Shown: positions 31,458 to 41,038 of the stretch, one piece after another
Layout of the letters: every line of letters starts with the position of its first letter
Position numbering within the stretch: the stretch's first letter is position 1
DNA from: Meira nashicola
Taxonomy: Eukaryota > Basidiomycota > Exobasidiomycetes > Exobasidiales > Brachybasidiaceae
Direction of reading: 5' to 3'
Assembly (NCBI GenBank): GCA_001600355.1
Contig: BCJU01000001.1
Location: 3,431,178-3,495,177 of the forward strand
DNA: 64,000 nucleotides
Position numbers and translations under genes: made by a program
The notes under the pieces: generated by a model
What the model was told of the DNA's origin: nothing
The model's database searches: none
What the model saw: only the letters and a program-made list of their open reading frames with translations

Positions 31458-32516
31458 TCAGGCGCCATACAACGTTTTCACGCTATAAACATGCACGCCA
31501 TCTTTCTTGCCGTATTCCACATCAAAAGGATCTTGAGGCGTATTTGGTTGATCGTAAAGTTCAACGTTATCGCTTTTGTATTCATATGTACTGCTAACAT
31601 CAGTTCTTGGCGTTAATGGAGGAAGTTCCAATGGATGTTCTGTTGAACCGATATCTTTTGAAGCGGAAATCTTTGGCAATTTTGCAATCTTTTGTCGGAA
31701 GATTGTTTTTCGAAAGAATGTACAGAAACCGTTCCAAATTCGAATGTTTTCTTTGATTGAATCTTCGTTGAATCCAAAAAATCTATATGAATCAAAATTG
31801 TTGTTATCAGTTTCAGCATTCATAAAATTATAATTTTCACATAAAACTTACGCAATTAATAAGAAACCGCTAACAGGAGCTGTCCAACGTGAAATTTCTG
31901 AGCTGATAAAAGCTTTGTGAGCTTCAGGTAAATCGAAAATGCTACTTGGAATACTGAGAACTTGGCCGAAACCTTCATGAACATAATTCCAAGAGACATA
32001 AGGCTTATACCAAATTCCATATTGTTGCGAAGCGAGTACTTGTTGAACAATCCACAAAGGTAAGTCTAAAATAATTTCCGTAAAACAGAGTGCCATCATT
32101 CTCAAATATCTTGATTTGTTGAGATTACTTCCAGCTGAACATAAGATAGCTGTGAATTGCTTTTGTCTTATGATGAAATGATGTACACACATACAAGCAA
32201 ATCCAAGACTTATGATAGCAACCAACGGTGGAGGAATAATACCGAGCAGAATATAAGGCCAACTGACATAAACGGCAGGATTGCAACCAATTCCTCCAAT
32301 AATATCGAATCGATGTCCTTGATAAACGATTGATAAGATTGAATAAATGATAGGAATAATGACAGAAATGAATAAGTCAAGATACAATTCCCTTCTCTTG
32401 TCTTTCGCCGATGAAGAAACGATGCGGGTGCTTGCGATCGACTCCAATTTTTTCGAAACGTACAAAACAGCGCATGGAGCGCACATGAATAACATGAAAC
32501 AAAGTAATAAAGCCTT
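31458..32516 (-). pseudogene. Second STE3-type pheromone receptor, 5'-truncated
   Basis: Two exons remain: 31852-32516 and 31458-31782, joined by a GTAAGT...TAG intron in phase 2. They encode helices 3-7 and a tail. Landmarks parallel the complete receptor: KKLESIASTR with DKRRE, IVYQGHRFDI, IIRQKQFTAIL, KSRYLRM, SWNYVHEGF and helix 7 running into FFGFNEDS. The sequence is clearly homologous but divergent, so this is a different receptor type rather than a recent copy. Upstream an in-frame TAG (32517-32519) coincides with a potential acceptor AG. It sits where the complete gene has its intron 3/exon 4 boundary. No exons for helices 1 and 2 exist in the next 1.5 kb. The first Met (32495) falls inside helix 3. 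The remaining frame has no stops or frameshifts, so the loss looks recent or the fragment may still be expressed. Confidence 0.8.
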
Positions 32517-32755
32517 CTAGAGGCTTGACATCTTTCAAATAATTTTAGTCCGTTTTGTTACCAGAACAAAAGGATATATAATTTCAAAATAAAATGTGAA
32601 GGAGAGATAAGATAATTTAAAAGATATAGAACCAAAAGCTTTTATGAATAAGAGAAGAAAAAAAGCAGAGAGAGGTATTGAAGGAACAAAAAAGAGCTAT
32701 AATTAGGTAGCATGGTTTCTTTTCTTGATCAAGAACCGAGATATAGATATCTACA

Positions 32756-33151
32756 CTAAATTTCTCTACCATGCTCACCAAAAGTACGGGCATACTCTGG
32801 TAAGGGACCATTAAGATAAATGTCCAGATTATCTTGTCCGCGCCTTACCAGCATCTCTGCTGGAATCGTTTCTACGTCATAGGCAATACAAGGCATACTC
32901 CTCCAATTAAATTCACCAAAGAGAAAACCGTTGCTTTCGAACACATTTGCTTTGCCGTATACACCATTTTGATTTAAGAAAGCGACCTTTTGTAATGCTT
33001 CATGTGAAGACTGATATAGCATAGGCTTTACATAAAGCTCAATAACGGTATCGCTTTCGCTCTCGTACCACGTGATAAAGACTCCAACAAAGCTATAAGT
33101 CTCCTCCATACGTAGTAAAGTTTGGGTGTGGCTAGGTAATTGCTGCATCAT
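32756..33151 (-). CDS. Orphan 131-residue protein next to the truncated receptor
   Basis: A single-exon frame of 131 residues with tandem ATGs at 33151 and 33148. I do not recognise the family. It has a balanced, globular-looking composition: SFVGVFITWYESESDTVIEL, then AFLNQNGVYGKANVFE, GFLFGEFNWRSMPCIAYD and LDIYLNGPLPEYARTFGE. There is no signal peptide, transmembrane helix or CAAX end. It occupies the place where the missing 5' exons of the second receptor would be expected, in the same orientation. An inverted pair of pheromone response elements lies about 520 bp upstream. It could be a mating-type-specific gene, as the a2 allele of U. maydis carries two extra genes, or a gene fragment brought in by rearrangement. 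Confidence 0.5.
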   Translation of the reverse strand: MMQQLPSHTQTLLRMEETYSFVGVFITWYESESDTVIELYVKPMLYQSSHEALQKVAFLNQNGVYGKANVFESNGFLFGEFNWRSMPCIAYDVETIPAEMLVRRGQDNLDIYLNGPLPEYARTFGEHGREI

Positions 33152-33589
33152 CTTGATTTATTTTTATTTCAGTTATTAAGAGTAGAAATCGTTCTTCAAA
33201 AAGTAAAGGTATAATTTTAGTAATACCTCCAGATCTGATCTAAAGATACTTAAGAAAAAGGTGGTTAAAGTTTTAAATAAAGAGAAAGGATAAGATAAGT
33301 CATTAAATATTTTGACTTTTATATATAATTTTAAAGAGAAACGTAAAATAAGCTTTAGAATAAAGGGATATAACTTAAGGAGTAGATTACGAGTATATAA
33401 AGACTTGCTTATAATTTCCCTAAAAAAAAGCTTGAATTTGCATTAAAGGTTCTCGAAGAAGAAAGGGATGCTGACGTAGATATTTTAGTTCACCGTATTA
33501 TTACGCCTACTCGTTATCGTCTGATTTAGCATTCTAGATTGCGATTTTAAAGAGGTACATACAGCTTAGGCGTGTTTTTAAGCGATTTG

Positions 33590-33617
33590 TGGCGCAGCGC
33601 AGCACAGCACTGCGCCA
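33590..33617. repeat. Short inverted repeat
   Basis: TGGCGCAG (33590-33597) and CTGCGCCA (33610-33617) form an 8-bp stem with a 12-nt loop, G+C-rich within an A+T-rich island. It may be a remnant of a mobile element end or a chance palindrome. Confidence 0.4.
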
Positions 33618-33674
33618 GTAAATTACACTGAAAAGCACAGTAGGAAGAAAGGAAGTCATAACGCTAATTGTATA

Positions 33675-33710
33675 TCCCTTTGTTTACGGATGAATCGTGA
33701 AACAAAGGGA
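33675..33710. promoter_or_regulatory. Inverted pair of pheromone response elements
   Basis: TCCCTTTGT (33675-33683) faces ACAAAGGGA (33702-33710). The palindrome extends to 10 bp arms, CCCTTTGTTT and AAACAAAGGG, around a 14-nt centre. These are the only exact copies I noticed outside the pheromone-receptor spacer. They lie upstream of the orphan 131-residue frame on one side and of an ATG at 33757 on the other. Confidence 0.65.
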
Positions 33711-34051
33711 AAATTTTGTTGAAGCAAGTATTTAAGAAAGATTTTAATAAAGACATATGTATCCTCCCTTCCTTTACAGTTCCAGGTCGAGATTCTTCTA
33801 CGCTTACGCTCAATTCAATATGTTGTGGACACTCACGCTTGAGTTTTCAAGATTTCTATGTGTCTATGTGTTTCGAATTCCGGTAAGGATCAAAATCGTA
33901 ATGCGAAAATATGGAAAAATTTCGCATTGTATTTTTTGCAACTGTCCATTTCGTGATTGCTTTCATCTACACGATTATGCCAGCCCAGTGTTCAATTTGT
34001 TAAAAGCCAGGGGTCACTTGCAAGCAGAAATGCTTCGGGATATAGACTTGT

Positions 34052-36790
34052 TTACAAGGGCCGAGAATTTCGGATAAAGATTGCGACATCTTCATTGGTT
34101 GGAATATTCTCTTCTCCGAGCCAGTCTGCCAGGAATCCATGCAAAGGGCCAGCGGCCGAATGATTTGAATAAGAATAAGGATCTTGATTGGTGGACGTCC
34201 CAAGCGCAGGTGGCATCCTCTCTTGTATATATGTGCATATTAAGCATAAGCAGCTCTTATTGGGAAAAATGTCCAAATAACGCATCCAAGAAATCACAAT
34301 CAAACGTTCTTCCCAGCCGATCTGCAAATGATCCCTTTCTCCAGATCCCATCCCAATTTCACGAGCACAATCTTCCACATATGGCAAAAGGCGCAAATAA
34401 TTTTCAAAAAGATCATGCGTGCATTGCAGCATAACCCTTTGTACACTACCCTTCCCTTGGTTTATTTCTAATCGATCGTTATTACTCTGATGCGTCAAAG
34501 AAGAAAATTGCTCTTGTCGACTGTTCCCACGTTCAAAACTCAATTTGCTTGAAAGCCATTCTTCGAATTTCTGCATGCGAATCTCATTCCTCCAAAGACC
34601 TACTCTCTTGCTCGTCTTATTATCGTCCAGAGGATTTGGTAAATTGCAAAGATCAGGATAGCTATCGAATAAAGCCTGACGAAACATTTGACGTGCTTTT
34701 AAAGGTGCGGGTATTCCATCCCAAAGAAAATCTTTATCTTTCAAAGAATCAGTACGCTGAAACAACATCCGGGCGATGAACGGATGATTGTCAGAATATC
34801 CTCTCCTCTCTTGTTTAACAGATGCTTCTTTAGCAGCACGTAAAAGTGTAGGCAGAAGTACGACATCCGTTTCTTGTCGCCCTTTCGAAGATGATTCCTG
34901 ATAAAGGCGAAAAACTTGTTGCGTTTCTCCTTGCTCTATCATACACTTCATCAAACGATATATAAATCCGGATCTTGGAATATACTTCTCCCCGCACCTG
35001 TCAAGCATACTCAATGCATCTTCTTTACAACCCTGGCGAACGAGAGCTACACAATATTCTTCAAAGCAATGCACATCAGGTTTTATGCCTCTTGCTAACA
35101 TCAGATCCCAAATATTCCTTATTTGATTAGCATAATTCAAATCTTTTCGTAAAGCGATCTGTTGAATTACTTTTGCGTATACGAGAGGTTGCGTAAGAAT
35201 GTTTGCTGACGGCTTTTGAATCGCAACACTTTCAGGACTAAGGTGCACTTTACTTTCGTCGTTACTATCAAGTATACGTAGTGCGATATCGGGAAATCTT
35301 CCTATATTCGCCAACATACCTATAATTGAAGCCCATACTTCAACGCTAGTGGAATTGCCAGCTTCTTCATTGGTTGTGAGTATGATGTCAAACAGTTGCG
35401 TCGCCTTTTCTTTTTGACCGGTCATCACAAGCTCTCTTAAGAAAGCTGTACTCTTGAAAAATCCGATTCCAATCCGTTTCGACTTGTACAATCGCTCTGC
35501 CTTTCGAACAAGCTTGGCAGATTGAGCTTCGGAGCGAGATTGAGTCGCAATATACAACGCCGATTGCAAGGCAAATTGCATCCCAGCTCCAAGTCTCTTG
35601 TTCTCATACAACCTCTCAACCAAATCAAGCGCTTGTACTGAATTTGGAAATGAACGATGCGTACTAGGGACCCACATAATCTCTTTCCAAGGAAGATGTA
35701 ACTCACTCTCAGCTGTTTCGCAACCCAAAACTTGCATGCGCAAAATGTCACAATGGTCAAGTGAAAGATTGTAATCGGCCCAGTTTAGAAGTCGTTGAAC
35801 ATGACGTCGAATATGCCCGAAAGGCCAAGGTATCAAAGACTGTATCTGATGCCGTATGATCTTCAAAGCCTCAATTTGACCGAAATTTGATACGCATGTG
35901 TCTGGATCAACTTGCCTCTCGCTCGTGTGGACCAGCCTGCTAGCAATTCGTACTGTAATGGAGGTGAGCAAACCGGTCAGGTAGGTCGCCTGCAAGTCGT
36001 TCATGATCAAATCATTGAGATTATGATATAGTTTGATCGCATCTCCCATAGCTAATGTATCCATACTATCATTCAATAGAGAGCATGCTTCTGAAGCATG
36101 ACGCGCATTCCTTATCATAGTGAAAGCATGTTCCAACGCAAAGAAAGGAACGTCTGTTCTGATCAATCCTTCAGTAATACTATCATCAGTCATCACTTTA
36201 GGATTGACCGCTGAATGTAGCTCAATCATCACATCCTCCCAGTTTTGGCAATGTGCGAGTATATTGATACAGCACAGCCAAACAGACGCATTTACTTGAC
36301 CTCCATTGAAATTAATTTTTGATTTTACAAGCTCTTGGAGGGAACTTGCTTGCTCGATATCAAGTTCTACAAACACTTGCTCAAAACTTTGTGCTTTTTG
36401 CTTGATATTACTTTTCAAGCGAAGATTTGCGATTAATTTTGTGAACTCTTCCAATTGCATTTGGCATATTGCATCGTAAGAGTCAGGGATGGATTGTCCC
36501 ACCTCACCAGCCTGTTCCGAGGAGGTAAAAGTATCATGTTCGTTCAACAGATTCTCATCGATATGTACAGCTATAGAGGATTTGGCTCGCGAGAAGTATT
36601 GAGGAAAAGCATTCGTTTGGCTTTCCCTCTTTGTTTCGGCCTGTTGGAAGGCGCTAGGCTGAAACTTGCTTTTCTGAATTCCTCCTGAACATCCTCGATA
36701 TGGCGAAAGTACACGTCTTCCTGTACATGACACTTTCACATGCCCATAAACTCGTTGCAGGTGGCCAACGCCTTGCAAGGGCGTACGCAT
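34052..36790 (-). CDS. PPR-like helical-repeat protein, probably mitochondrial
   Basis: A single exon encodes 912 residues. The N-terminus is basic and acid-poor (MRTPLQGVGHLQRVYGHVKVS with RRVLSPYRG), which suggests mitochondrial import. The body is almost wholly helical with paired-helix units resembling pentatricopeptide repeats, clearest around residues 560-660 (IRNIWDLMLARGIKPDVHCF, EEYCVALVRQGCKEDAL, FIYRLMKCMIEQGETQQV). Such proteins usually bind mitochondrial RNA for processing, stability or translation. No enzyme domain is visible. I cannot assign a specific member. It flanks the right edge of the mating region and diverges from COQ8. Confidence 0.65.
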   Translation of the reverse strand: MRTPLQGVGHLQRVYGHVKVSCTGRRVLSPYRGCSGGIQKSKFQPSAFQQAETKRESQTNAFPQYFSRAKSSIAVHIDENLLNEHDTFTSSEQAGEVGQSIPDSYDAICQMQLEEFTKLIANLRLKSNIKQKAQSFEQVFVELDIEQASSLQELVKSKINFNGGQVNASVWLCCINILAHCQNWEDVMIELHSAVNPKVMTDDSITEGLIRTDVPFFALEHAFTMIRNARHASEACSLLNDSMDTLAMGDAIKLYHNLNDLIMNDLQATYLTGLLTSITVRIASRLVHTSERQVDPDTCVSNFGQIEALKIIRHQIQSLIPWPFGHIRRHVQRLLNWADYNLSLDHCDILRMQVLGCETAESELHLPWKEIMWVPSTHRSFPNSVQALDLVERLYENKRLGAGMQFALQSALYIATQSRSEAQSAKLVRKAERLYKSKRIGIGFFKSTAFLRELVMTGQKEKATQLFDIILTTNEEAGNSTSVEVWASIIGMLANIGRFPDIALRILDSNDESKVHLSPESVAIQKPSANILTQPLVYAKVIQQIALRKDLNYANQIRNIWDLMLARGIKPDVHCFEEYCVALVRQGCKEDALSMLDRCGEKYIPRSGFIYRLMKCMIEQGETQQVFRLYQESSSKGRQETDVVLLPTLLRAAKEASVKQERRGYSDNHPFIARMLFQRTDSLKDKDFLWDGIPAPLKARQMFRQALFDSYPDLCNLPNPLDDNKTSKRVGLWRNEIRMQKFEEWLSSKLSFERGNSRQEQFSSLTHQSNNDRLEINQGKGSVQRVMLQCTHDLFENYLRLLPYVEDCAREIGMGSGERDHLQIGWEERLIVISWMRYLDIFPNKSCLCLICTYIQERMPPALGTSTNQDPYSYSNHSAAGPLHGFLADWLGEENIPTNEDVAIFIRNSRPL

Positions 36791-36936
36791 TAAGTAGCGG
36801 ACATGTGTTGAAATGATGAGAATGACGATCGGAAAGAAGTTTTAAGATTTTGAAGCTAATCTTAAATTGCACACGCGCAAAGCCAAACCCTTTTTCCGAA
36901 GAAAAATATCCGACAAATCGTTAGCTTGAGTGGAGA

Positions 36937-39911
36937 ATGTATGCGATTTCTTTCAATGAGGGCCATCATATCGTACAAAGAAATCAAATGAGATCGCAAT
37001 CTCAATTGCAGAGAATTTTGCTTGATGCAGCGTGTATTCTCTCATCGGCAGCAAATATAGCTCGTCGAGCTGCGTTGACGATCGATGTGACTCAAGAAGG
37101 TCAATTTAGTAAATCGACTAAACCGACGCATACATCCCCATACGATCAAACGGCCAAGAGAAGCGATGAGAGCTTTAATGCTCAAAGGCAGAGCTTCGAG
37201 CCACGTCCATGGCCATCTGCAGTTATGGGAACTTCGAGGGAAGAGGAATCTACTTCTCGCGACGGAGGGAATATGAAGAAAGTCACAGTGAATGACAGTC
37301 TCATACATGATGCACGCTCACCCGAAAGAGCCGAAGCGACCTTAAACAGAATCACACCAGAGAATCACGATTCGAACGATTCAGTAGAGGTTTCAGGGTC
37401 ATCTCAACAGCAGATCAAAAAGGGCGCGGCGGACCCTGGTGGGGGAACGAGTATCGAATCACAGGCAATTTTCCCGTCCGTTGAACCTGATCCGTTGCCA
37501 CACACCTCCTCAACGACAACTCGGACGACTGAAGAGTTCTTACCGGACGAATATGATGCAACAAAAGAGAATAAGCTCACACCTCTGCGTTCCTCCAAAG
37601 TACCATCTTCACGCATTGCACGTCTGATGCACTATGGCTCTTTAGGTGCGGGCTTGGCTTGGGGTGCTGCTGGTTCGTATATCCGGGGTGAGTCTATCGG
37701 AGGAGAAGGGAAACAATTCATGAGCGATGATAACGTTCGCAGATTGGTCGATAAATTGAGCACAATGCGCGGCGCAGCGTTGAAGTTGGGTCAATTTATG
37801 AGCATACAAGATAGCAATTTATTACCAGAGCAGATCGAACAAGTTATGTTGCGGGTGCAAAATAGTGCACATTATATGCCACAATGGCAAATGGAAAAAG
37901 TGATGAGGCAAGATTTAGGAGAAAATTGGCGGGATGGATTTGAGGAATTCGAAGATGTACCTTTTGCCTCTGCTTCTATTGGCCAAGTACATTCAGCTAT
38001 TTTATCGCGCAAATCTTCGTCACCTTTAGCCGGCCAAAAAGTTGCGGTCAAAGTGCAATTTCCTGGCGTAAGGGAGTCAATTAGTAGTGATTTGTCGAAT
38101 CTGAGATGGCTGGTAACCGCATCAGCAATACTACCGAAAGGACTGTTTCTCGACAATACGATTCGTGTAATGAAACGCGAATTGGACGACGAATGCAATT
38201 ACGAAAGAGAAAGAGAAATGTGCAAACGATTTGGAGATTTGCTCAACAGACCTGAAAGTTCATTTTCCGTTCCCAGGGTTGTGGATGATTTATGTTCAGG
38301 TCGAGTTTTGACTACGGAGATGATGCGAGGCAGACCTCTAACACAAACAGCAAGATTTACGCAAGAGAAACGAGATGTTATAGCTCGCTCAATCTTAGAA
38401 TTATCATTGAAAGAACTCTTTTCGTTTCGATTGATGCAAACGGATCCGAATTGGACAAACTTTTTGTACAATGAACGAACGGGAAAAATCGAATTAATCG
38501 ATTTCGGAGCAACGAGAGAGTACAACAAAGCATTTATGGATGATTGGTTGTGCATGTTAAGGGCAGCAATTAGCGGAGACCGTAAAGAATGTATCCGATG
38601 GAGTGAAAAGGTGGGCTATTTGACCGGAGAAGAAAGTGAGGGAATGCAAAATGCCCATGTAGACTCAATGATCGCTTTGGGTGAACCTTTTAGGCCAGAT
38701 GCGCCAAATCCATACCCTTTTGCGGGCCAAACGATCACCGATCGAGTGCGTGCACAAATACCACTCATGCTTCGTGAACGTCTCACTCCACCACCAGAGC
38801 CGACATATTCGCTTAATCGGAAATTAAGTGGAGCCTTTCTCTTATGCGCTCGATTAAAAGCAAAAGTTGATTGTAAAGAACTGTTTCAAAGCGTGACAAA
38901 GGATTATGTTCTGGGTCCAATTTCAGAATCACATACGTCTACAACACCCAAAGGATCTTTAGCAAATCCTACAAGACTATTTCAAGCTTCACAAGCACGA
39001 CCATTCTCCACCTCTGCATTCTTGCAATCCTCCAAAAGACGTCAACGTGAGCATCTGCATTGGATTTAGATCGTATTTTTAAGCTTACATGAATGATATT
39101 CTTTTATTCATCTTTTTCAGGTTTGGGTAATTTAGCTGATCGATGGCCGAAGCATATTGTAAAAGCGATGGAGAATACATACGCTGAAGAAAAGAGTGAA
39201 AATGGTAAATTTATCACATTAGCAAATGATCCCGTTTCTCCTTCAACGATCGAATCAACTGGACTTTCAACAGGTCCGTCAAAGATTAATTTAGCTGCAG
39301 AGCCAATCGGAGGTCAGAATATTCGATCACAAGATCCTGCTTTGAGCCCTATAAATGCAATGGATGAAAATACAATTCTCTCTGAGAGGCCGATTAATGT
39401 TCGCGGGATCTCTGTTCCTCGTAAGCCCAACCCACCAGGGCCAGAAGGTGAGTAAAAAAAGGAATCATAGTTGGAGTTGGACTGCTCATACTGACGATTT
39501 GAAAATTGTATAATGTAGACTGCTGCATGTCAGGTAAGTTGCGACACATGAGATTCTCATGACAACAGAAATGAAAAATTAATTCTTATTTTTCTTCTAT
39601 CAGGATGTGCACATTGTGTTTATGATTTATACGCTGAAGATTTGCAAGATTACCAAAAAGATCTTTCCGTAGCCCGAACGAAATTAATGGATCTCAAACC
39701 GCCAATCGCTATTCAAGATTGGGATGAAGAAATTTTAGGTCCCAAACCTGTATTAGAAGATAGTACTGGAGAGCATAGTGATAAACGATCAGCAGAAGAT
39801 AAAGCGCAAGACGAAGTGGACGCAATTATTGGACGTTTAGACCCGACAATGAAAGCATTCTTACAATTAGAGAGAAGTCTTAAGCGAAAAGGAAAAGGAA
39901 GTCAAGGATAG
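36937..39911 (+). CDS. COQ8: Coq8/ABC1 atypical kinase apparently spliced to an oxidoreductase-like (OXLD) protein
   Basis: Four exons (36937-39046, 39121-39447, 39519-39533, 39604-39911) join in frame to 919 residues. Residues about 215-660 are a UbiB/COQ8 kinase needed for coenzyme Q synthesis: KxGQ motif KLGQFMS near 284, Ala-rich loop PFASASIGQVH near 344, ERERE-type region, TDPNWTNF near 504 and IDFGATREY near 524. After the usual COQ8 end the same frame continues with TRLFQASQARPFSTSAFLQS, which looks like a mitochondrial presequence. A GTGAGC donor then joins it to an OXLD-type domain, with PPGPEDCCMSGCAHCVYDLY near residue 815. The DCCMS part is a 15-nt exon. Unspliced, COQ8 would stop at 39069 after 710 residues. 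An independent OXLD start at 39093 is possible but would lie in the polypyrimidine tract of the intron. COQ8 identity is secure; the fusion is an inference from splice signals. Confidence 0.8.
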
Positions 39912-39979
39912 AATATCGAAACATAATACTCATACATCAATTATTGTACACTACTTTACATGCATCTTGTAATCATTCC

Positions 39980-41038
39980 TTATAAATTTCCAATCTCGAC
40001 GCCTTCCAAAAGTTCGCCGCTGGTTTGCTGAATATCATCATTCTTTTCATCCCAATCTTTTGTTTCTCTCTCTTCTTGTAAGGCAGAACGAATACTTGCC
40101 ATTCGATCTAAAATCTTTGTTGCTGAGTTAAAGATGCCTTGTGTTTGCCTGTTACATGCGAAACATTTGCTCGTCTTTTCATACCTTTTTATTGCACAGC
40201 TCATGCAAAAATAATGTCCGCATTTAGTCACGACTGGATCTGTGAACTTTTTACGACAAATTAGACATGCAAAGGGTAAATCCTCTTCTGCTCCTCCATC
40301 TTTGGCTTTTTCAAGTAAATCTCCCCTTTTGCTGAACGTATTATTGGGTAATTTGTCTAATTGCCATCCGGCCAAATAATCTGATCTATCATGAAGATAA
40401 ATACAAGAATCACCATAGCCACACATTCCAGTTTCTTTATACGGTTTGCAAACTGAAGGTTGATAATCGACCATTGTGATCGTTCTGACGTTATTATTGG
40501 CACGCACAGGTCCTTTTACCATCCCTTTTGGTGTGTTGGAGCTATCAGTATTGCTAGAATTGGTAAAATTATTGTATGCTGCTTTTCCTCTGTAAATTCC
40601 ATCATCGTTGTTGTTAGTATCTGATTTTGGTTTCATTTCATTTCCTTTATCAGAAACGTCATCGTACCATGTATTTGTTCGAGTTGCATCATCACGAGAT
40701 GCAGCTGTTTTAGATGCATCATCTCTCTTTATCTTTGCTCTATCATCGTCATCTGATTGATCAAATTCATCATCATCATCTGCAACTCCTCCATGTTTAC
40801 GTGAAGATCCTATCTCGCGAGAAATACCTGAGCCTTGAACTAAAGGATTTGATGTTTGTACTTTTCTCCTCTTCAACACAACTGCAGAGCCACTTTCGGT
40901 ATCAATGTTTGTCATATTTGACGTTTCATTCGAAGATTCTATTGACACTTTATTTGCACTTTGCAATGTTCCATCGTCATCATCATCAATATTTCTCGAA
41001 CGTATGTCCCGCTTGATACCCGCTTTCTTTTTAAACAT
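39980..41038 (-). CDS. CWC24: Pre-mRNA splicing factor Cwc24 (RNF113-like)
   Basis: A single exon encodes 352 residues. Cwc24 is a transient spliceosome component that guards the 5' splice site before the first step. It has a CCCH zinc finger (CKPYKETGMCGYGDSCIYLH) near residues 200-220, followed by the WQLDKL linker. A C3HC4 RING finger spans residues about 262-300 (CLICRKKFTDPVVTKCGHYFC, then CAIKRYEKTSKCFAC). The first 190 residues are low-complexity with many Asp/Ser runs, which accounts for shadow frames on the other strand. It is convergent with the COQ8-OXLD gene and divergent from ERO1. Confidence 0.93.
   Translation of the reverse strand: MFKKKAGIKRDIRSRNIDDDDDGTLQSANKVSIESSNETSNMTNIDTESGSAVVLKRRKVQTSNPLVQGSGISREIGSSRKHGGVADDDDEFDQSDDDDRAKIKRDDASKTAASRDDATRTNTWYDDVSDKGNEMKPKSDTNNNDDGIYRGKAAYNNFTNSSNTDSSNTPKGMVKGPVRANNNVRTITMVDYQPSVCKPYKETGMCGYGDSCIYLHDRSDYLAGWQLDKLPNNTFSKRGDLLEKAKDGGAEEDLPFACLICRKKFTDPVVTKCGHYFCMSCAIKRYEKTSKCFACNRQTQGIFNSATKILDRMASIRSALQEERETKDWDEKNDDIQQTSGELLEGVEIGNL

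Larger units (their letters stand above)
33152..34051. other. A+T-rich island at the right end of the mating region
   Basis: A 900-bp stretch without a convincing gene. The part from 33152 to about 33450 is markedly A+T-rich. At 33431-33526 a short frame reads KLEFALKVLEEERDADVDIL and continues to a stop; it looks like decayed coding sequence, but I cannot name its source. The rest holds a small hairpin and an inverted pair of response elements, listed separately. Confidence 0.5.

Noticed and set aside
23319..34051. Homeodomain mating genes (bE/bW type) or MIP1 within the mating region
   Set aside because: No homeodomain WFxNxR-type motif or MIP1 peptidase was seen; the homeodomain locus must be elsewhere or beyond the window.
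33757..34077. 106-codon plus-strand frame opening MYPPF
   Set aside because: It has no CAAX end, overlaps the 3' end of the PPR-like gene on the other strand and resembles no family. Only its first codons and the nearby response elements are of interest.
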